From Avena insularis (taxonomy: Eukaryota > Streptophyta > Magnoliopsida > Poales > Poaceae), in the NCBI GenBank assembly GCA_023614405.1, contig CM042687.1:237300292-237364291 (forward strand): a DNA stretch of 64,000 nt, given 5' to 3'. The translations under genes were made by a program, and so were the position numbers. The stretch's first letter is position 1. Each line of letters opens with the position of its first letter. A model generated the notes under the pieces. The model ran no database searches and was not told where the DNA came from. It was given only the letters and a program-made list of their open reading frames with translations. This document shows positions 58,350-64,000 of this stretch, piece after piece.

Positions 58350-60422
58350 TTACTTCTCATCCTTGGAGTATATGAGTATGTCATCAATGAATACCACGAT
58401 AAACTTGTCCAAATATTCCATTAATACCTTGTTCATCATGGTCATGAAGTATGCCGGGGCATTGGTTAGACCAAACGACATTACGATGTACTCATACAAT
58501 CCGTACCTTGTGGTGAAGGCTGTTTTGGGCACATCCTGCTCTCGAATCTTTAGCTGAAAGTAGCCTGATCGCAGATCGATCTTTGAGTACACACTGGCTC
58601 CCTTTAACTGGTCAAACAGGTCATTGATGTTGGGCAGAGGGTACTTATTCTTGATCGTCACTTCATTCAACGAGCGGTAGTCCACAACCAGCCTCTTGGT
58701 TTTATCCTTCTTTTCCACGAATAGGACAGGTGCTCCCCAAGATGACGCGCTGGGTTGAATGAATCCCTTGTCCAATTGTTCCCTAAGATGTTTCTTGAGT
58801 TCCTTCAAATCATCCACATCCATCTTGTATGGTCTCTTAGCTATCGGCCCTATGCCTGGCATCAAGTCAATGAGGAACTCGATATCATGGTCGGGAGGCA
58901 TCCCGGGTAACTCTTCTGGAAAGACATCTCGGTATTCTTTCACAATAGGTACATCCTCCAAGCTAACCCCCTTAAGAGAGTTCACCACGACTTCCTTAAG
59001 TGCGAAATTTGACTTGATACGAATCCTCTTCCCTTCCGGTGTTGTGAGCGTGACAGTCCTTTTGGCACAATCTATGACTCCTTCATATTTGGTCATCCAA
59101 TTCATGCCCAAGATTATGTCTAATCCTTGTGACTCCAGAACTACTAGACTTGTGGGAAAGATGTGTGTCCCAATCCTTAGTTCTAATCCCCGGCAACCAG
59201 AGTTTGCCACTATATCTCCTCCAGGAGAACTTACCCTTAGAGGAGAGTTTATAGTCTCCGTAGGTATCTTGCCTCTATCCACAAATACCCTTGATATGAA
59301 TGAATGTGATGCACCAGTATCAAAAAGAACAACTGCGGGGATAGAATTGAGCTTGAGCTTACCAATCACGGAGTCCGGTGCATCACAAGCATCCTCCATA
59401 GATACATGATTCACCGTGGCTTTGACAAACGGATTTGTCTTCTTCCCGTTTCCATTGCCATGGTTGTGTCCATTTCCATTCCCATTGCCATTGCCATTCT
59501 TCTTCTCGGGGCAAGTGGTTGCATAGTACCCTGTCTTGTTGCACTTAAAGCATGTCACCTCACTGAGATCCTTTCCATTGCTGCCATTCCCATTGCGGTT
59601 TTTATGCCCATTGTGTTTGTGGTCGCCATGGTGATGTCCGTTATGGTTGTGGCCATTATTGTTATAAGGTGGTGGTGAGGAAGTGCGCTGCTTCTGGTAC
59701 GGAACAGAGTGCTTGTGAGGGTTAGACTTCCTCTTGCGGTTTTCTATGCTCTTTCTTTTGTATTCAACCATAATGGCTCTGTCCAAGAGTTCCTGAAAGT
59801 TGTCAAATTTCTGAGCCACAAGCTGAATAGATATCTCATCATTGAGTCCTCTTAAGAATTCCTCCTGCCTCTTGGCATCAGTGGAGACATCATCGGGTGC
59901 ATAACGGGCTAGCTTGTTGAAAAGCTCACCATACTCGGTGATAGAACGGTGCAGCTGGTGTAGGTCGCGAAACTCGCGCCTTTTCAGAGTCATGACACCG
60001 GCAGCCACATGATGAGTGCGTAAAGCTAACTCGAACTGATCCCAAGTGATAGCATCAATATCCAGGTGGGTGACTTGGTAGTTATCCCACCATTCTGTAG
60101 CAGGTCCTTCAAGCTGGTGCGCGGCATAACGTACCCTGTCGGCTCCGACAGCTTGCACAGTGTTTAACTTCTTGTTAATTGTACAGAGCCATTCATCTGC
60201 GATGATTGTTTCAGCGCTGCTAGTGAAGGTAGGTGGGTTCAACCTCAAAAACCGAGTCAAGCGATCATGTTGAGGTGGTGGCGGAGGTGGCGGTGGTGGA
60301 GGTGGCGCGTTGTTGTTGTTGTTTTGCATGTTCTGAGTGAGTAGTTGGATCAACTGGTTCTGAATGGCCAGAAGTTGTGCAATCTCTGGAGGAATTTCGG
60401 TGTTTGCACGTCTTGGCGGCAT
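58350..60422 (-). pseudogene. Element B gag, protease and RT
   Basis: 690 codons from [14 protein letters not shown]. Domains: Gln/Asn-rich start; poly-Pro at 40-50; gag capsid domain ~60-220 ([32 protein letters not shown]); a His/Asn/Gly-rich low-complexity region ~250-330 around one zinc knuckle; protease with [10 protein letters not shown] (Asp 368); RT from ~525 with [10 protein letters not shown] (Asp 616) and FIDDILIYS (Asp 680/681). The knuckle reads CFKC....YYATTC: the His of CX2CX4HX4C (residue 299) is Tyr, so zinc binding is doubtful. It ends at a TAA inside RT (KDEK stop), 58350-58352. The Met at 60422 fits the usual MPPRR start of such gags. Confidence 0.93.
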
Positions 60423-60637
60423 CTGTGGGGTTTGAGAGACAAGTTAAGAAATGGACAGAATGACTAAGTAGTAAACTCCTACCCTTATGAAAACACATCA
60501 GGCACACAAGGCACACAGGACACAATAACACAAACTTAACACAGAAATCATCCAAGTTTAACTAAACCAAATATGTCTTGGTATTTATTACAATTGCGAA
60601 TAACGTTTTACTATAGAATTTAAAGGTGGTCCAACTA

Positions 60638-61522
60638 TTAAACATCTTCCACGCCTTCCTCTTCCTCGTCCTGAAACGAGTAGCCTTCCTGCTCTAGGGT
60701 TGCCTTGTACAGCTCCATCTCCTTTGTGGTGGCTTCAAGCTTCTCTTGGAGGTTCTTTATCTCATCATGCAGCTTCTTGGTAGTGGCTTCTAGTTGCTCC
60801 TGAAGTCCCTCCTTCTCGCCTTGTAGTTCCTCCACTAGACTTGACTTCTTTGCGGCTTCAAGTTGCTTTGCCAAGTCCCTCTTGGAAGCACGCACATCAT
60901 TGATTATCTTGCAAAGGCCTTCGGTTTGCACTTCAGTTCCATCGATCTCCTGCTTGAGTTCCCTAATCCTCTTGTTTTTATTTATCACCCTCTTCTCTTG
61001 GTTAGCAAACTGCTTCTCTTGGTCCTGGAACTTTATCTCTTGGAGTTTCATTGCCTCCTCCTGCTGCTTGATCATTTCCTCCTTCTCCTTGATGAGAGCG
61101 CATAGCTCATCGTTCCTTAACATCTCGAGGAAACTACCTTTTTCAAGGTCATGGATGTGGCACTCCAAGTCTTGATATTGGGTCCTTCGACGCTTGGTAG
61201 AAGTCCTTTCCTCAAAGGTTAACTCCATGGGAATTCCTTCCTCATATCGTCTTCCAAAAAGGCCGCCGTAGTGTCCTTGGAGAGCCTCATGATGGCGTCC
61301 ACATAGGCGACCAATGAGCTGCTGCAAGCTGATGCTAAGGGCCTTCTCCTTGGAGTCGCTAACAATGTGGATTGCTATGTCTTCCTCCAGATTCTTGCCT
61401 CGCTCTTGTCCTGGCTGGATGACTTTAATCCCCAGCAGCCGTCCTTGTGGAGTTTCTTCATTGTACTTACCTGGATTGTTGGCTGGGGAAGGTCCAAACA
61501 CGTGAGAAGGTCCATGAGGCAT
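60638..61522 (-). pseudogene. Element B extra ORF upstream of gag (ORF0-like, coiled coil)
   Basis: 294 codons between PBS and gag, on the gag strand. Residues 1-~110 (GPSPANNPGKYNEETPQGRLLG, YGGLFGRRYEEGIP) are of no known fold. Residues ~130-285 are a long heptad-rich coiled coil (EKEEMIKQQEEAMKLQEIKF, KNKRIRELKQEIDGTEVQ, LQEQLEATTKKLHDEIKNL), and the tail is acidic (FQDEEEEGVEDV). In a second frame, MTSFLYDTVVDIEPLRFGGC from 61578 looks like the true N-terminus, so a frameshift near 61500 is likely. I recall that RIRE3/RIRE8-type rice elements carry an 'ORF0' here; function unknown. Plus-strand frames in this stretch are shadows. Confidence 0.7.
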
Positions 61523-61729
61523 CCACCAAAGCGAAGGGGCTCGATGTCCACGACGGTGTCGTAGAGGAAGCTTGTCATCCTTAAGTTAGAAGAGTGAAGA
61601 TTAGATACTTAAACAAGTAGAGGAAAGCAGGTACTAGAAGTGCGAAAATAACTTAGAAGGAAAAGCAAGTAAGGCACATAATTTAAAGGTGGTTCCAATC
61701 CTAGGGTCACGTCCTACAGGCAACGATGT

Positions 61730-61741
61730 GCTCTGATACCA
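61730..61741 (-). other. Primer-binding site of element B (initiator tRNA-Met)
   Basis: The minus strand reads TGGTATCAGAGC, two bases from the 5' LTR border at 61744. Confidence 0.95.
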
Positions 61742-61743
61742 TC

Positions 61744-64000
61744 TATAGTGACCTTGGATCAATAAAGACCCTAAGTCCCTATGATTTACATGCTAGTCCC
61801 TGGATCAATAGCTAGCACTCACGGTCGATGAATATCATGTAAAACATAAAGTCATTATTACACGGAGAATCCAGAGTATGAATTTATTAAAAATTTGCTT
61901 AGCATTAAGCTAGCTCAAATAACAGTGGAAACATAAAAGAAGCTTGAGTCCATCAAAGCCCCAGGCTTGTCGAGTGTAGACTCGTGATCCCTACGCACCT
62001 TTCAATCTTTGGATTCTGCACATAAGATGTGCAACCAACAAGTTGGGTCAATACTTTGAATGTATTGGCAAATTACACCAAGGAAAGAAAAGACTAGCTC
62101 TACATGCAAGGCTAGTTTAGGCTGTAGAGTTTATTTGCTCAAAGCTAGTTTTCTTAAGTATAGAGAAGAAGAGAAGACTTTCCCTACTTTGTAAACTTTT
62201 GTTTAAGTAATATATGGTCGAATGGCACGCGAGGATATTACTCACCAAGTGTCCAAACAACCTCACACTTGGATATTACTCACCAAGTTCCCCAAAATCC
62301 TCCCAATAGCGATATAACTCACGCCTTGGGTTTTTAGAAAACTTTAAGTTTTGAAAGAGAGAGAGAGAGAGAGAGAGGAAGATCCTTTAGAGGCTCCATC
62401 CTTCAGATGCTCAAGTGTTCTTTTCCGTGAACTCGGCTGATCAATCAGATTGCAATACTCTCGAGAGTTTGTGCACTTTACCCACAATCCACGATCAAGT
62501 CCTTTTACAGACAAGACCATGGTGAGGCTTTCCCTTAGTAGCCCCTCTACCTTCTGGATCCAACCGTGCCAAGAACCTCCAAATGTTGATACCCAGGTGA
62601 GGTTTCCCACTAAGTACTAGGCCAAGACAGAGCCCATATGTATTGTGGTTGCACTGGAAGCTTCTGAATTTTGAAACATGGCAGACTTCTTTGATTCCTG
62701 GGCGGACGTCCTCCACCAAAATCTCACTCGTTGTCCCGACAACCATTCCGCCCAGAAGAAAACTTAGTTTTATTTTGAAGTGGATTTGCGAAGAAAAGTT
62801 TGCTCAAGAGAGCCTTTATACTTAGAAAAATTCATTGTCTTTCGAACCCGCCAACGGTACTTTACATATATATGGCATAGCAAGCAATACTTAGCAAAAC
62901 AGGGAAACCTATTAGGAGGGGAAATCCTAAGTATAGAGCTACTCATGGCATACTACAAAATCATCGCACTTGCAAAATAATGCTAAGGAAAAATTCTACT
63001 AGAACATCCTACACATGCATACTACAGAATTTTGAAGATCACATGCATAGAATCAAAACTAGGACAATAGTTATGAACAAGTGGTGTAACTTGCCTTGAT
63101 CCGAGCAGCACTCTACGCAATATCACTCCTCAGCACACTCCGAACAATCTAACGAAACACAAACATAGATCTAATCACAACTTGCACAAAATAAGCCACA
63201 GAGATAATATACATGCATGCAACATGGTGATTATGCAAGATTTGTTTTTACTAAATTGACCAAGGTAATCTAATTGGATCGCAATTGTGTTAGGGATGTT
63301 ATTAGTATTGATTTCCCATAGGTTTAAATTAATTTGGGTCATTATTCTAATTCATAGGCTCACAAGGAGATCCAACCATCTAATTAGCCCCAAATCATAT
63401 CTAATGCTCTTAATCAAGGTTTTATAAATTTTTTCAGTAGGTATTGTAAAAATAAAGTCAACACTAAAAGAATCAACTAAAACGGGGTTTTAATTATTTT
63501 TCTATGGATTAAACACTCTAATCTAGAGATTAATTTATACATAGATAAACCTACCGCAAACGTGTAATATTATTACAGATCTGTGTTCTACACAATTTTG
63601 TGAATACAACGGTATATTATACGCAAAATTTGGCCAAATGGTTAAATTTCTATGAATTTCCCAAGTTTTAAATATAATCTGCCAATTTAAATCTAACCCT
63701 AACGAAAACGCGATAAGTGGCAGTTCCCCATTGGGCCAGCTAAACGAGCGGCGCTGACGCGGCGCGCTAATGCAGCATGCTGACGCGGATTTTGCCACGC
63801 GGCGCAACGCCATTTGCCGATACCCCTTCGATCTTGCGTCTAATCTGAGTCGTAGCTCATTGACTAACGGACGGGAGGAGGGGCGGCGACTTACCGTGGT
63901 GGCGACGGTGGCGAGGGGAGGCAGACGGCAGCGGTGCGGTCAGTGGCGGTGCTCGGCGACGAACTAGCGGGTTCCCGAGGCGGCGAGGAAATCGACGGCG
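61744..64000 (-). repeat. 5' LTR of element B, truncated by the window edge
   Basis: Corresponds to 52861 onward, with the terminal TG changed to TA (TATAGTGACC). It includes the (AG)11 microsatellite near 62355-62377 and reaches the GC-rich block (from ~63720) at the window end. About 890 bp of the LTR remain outside, with the outer TSD (expected AACCA). Confidence 0.9.

Larger units (their letters stand above)
52861..64000 (-). mobile_element. Element B: chromovirus-type Ty3/gypsy (Tekay/Del/RIRE3-like), 5' LTR cut by the window
   Basis: Minus orientation: 5' LTR (61744 to beyond 64000), PBS, an extra ORF, gag-protease-RT-RNase H-integrase-chromodomain, PPT, 3' LTR (52861-56007). The gag-pol frame is single (60422 to 56019) with three in-frame stops and no frameshift seen. 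LTRs of 3.15 kb and an ORF upstream of gag recall RIRE3-type elements. The two LTRs differ at about 17 of the first ~320 bp by eye. Confidence 0.9.

Noticed and set aside
58759..59678. Plus-strand ORFs of 216 and 90 codons within element B gag
   Set aside because: They are shadows of the gag-pol frame on the other strand, which has clear gag, protease and RT motifs. No domain was recognised in the shadows.
60863..61505. Plus-strand Leu-rich ORFs that look membrane-like
   Set aside because: They are the antisense of the Lys/Glu/Gln-rich coiled coil of ORF0. Reversing such codons gives Leu-rich frames.
1..64000. Host genes, organelle DNA or endogenous pararetrovirus
   Set aside because: Every coding signal recognised belongs to LTR retrotransposon gag, pol or accessory ORFs. 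No host-gene domain, plastid block or movement/coat-protein motif was seen by eye.

Overview
This window contains only transposable elements: a nested stack of LTR retrotransposons typical of the repeat-rich part of a large grass genome. A Pooideae/Triticeae-like cereal or wild relative is the likeliest source, judged from the style of the Ty1/copia and Ty3/gypsy LTRs; I could not run a database search. I found no host protein-coding gene, rRNA, canonical tRNA or CRISPR array. Every retroelement gene seen is broken, so coding entries are called pseudogenes.

Layout, left to right. (1) 1-~4700: a deleted chromovirus-type Ty3/gypsy copy ('element A'). The end of its 5' LTR is fused directly to the RNase H region, followed by integrase, polypurine tract (PPT) and 3' LTR. 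(2) ~4700-6264: an LTR fragment of another gypsy family ending TGTTGACA. (3) 6265-10995: a non-autonomous gypsy-like element with two LTRs, a TGGCGCC primer-binding site (PBS) and only a short gag-like ORF. (4) 10996-~31890: a minus-strand Tat-lineage Ty3/gypsy element ('Tat-1'). Gag, protease, RT, dual RNase H and integrase run leftward, and two intron-containing ORFs lie antisense downstream of pol. Tat-1 is interrupted by a complete Ty1/copia element (11611-19534, target-site duplication (TSD) GTAAT) inside an antisense-ORF exon, and by a 1.8-kb copia solo LTR (28993-30826, TSD CCTTT) inside gag. (5) ~31890-34165: a fragment of the antisense ORF of a further Tat-like element ('Tat-2'), with a 62-bp minisatellite. 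(6) 34166-35026 plus 52097-52860: the 3' LTR and the PPT-like repeat array of another Tat-like element ('Tat-3'). (7) 35027-52092, inside that array: a 17-kb non-coding LARD (large retrotransposon derivative) with LTRs of about 6.3 kb each and a 2.6-kb interior without ORFs. Its 5' LTR carries a further copia solo LTR (38758-40504, TSD CTATA). (8) 52861-64000 and beyond: a minus-strand chromovirus ('element B', Tekay/Del/RIRE3-like) with 3.15-kb LTRs, gag-pol in one frame broken by three stop codons, and an extra coiled-coil ORF upstream of gag. Its 5' LTR runs off the window.

Nesting gives a relative order. Tat-2 and Tat-3 are older than the LARD and element B. The LARD LTRs look more alike than those of the copia element or element B (about 19 differences in ~340 bp and 17 in ~320 bp, counted by eye), so the LARD is probably younger, and its solo LTR younger still. 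Most stop codons in the pol genes fall where C-to-T change of CAG, CAA or CGA would create them, as expected after long silencing of methylated DNA.

The points most worth following up are the LARD with giant LTRs and a primer-like 10-mer after its 3' LTR, the antisense multi-exon ORFs of Tat-1, the coiled-coil ORF0 of element B, and a perfect 9-bp hairpin in the non-autonomous element.
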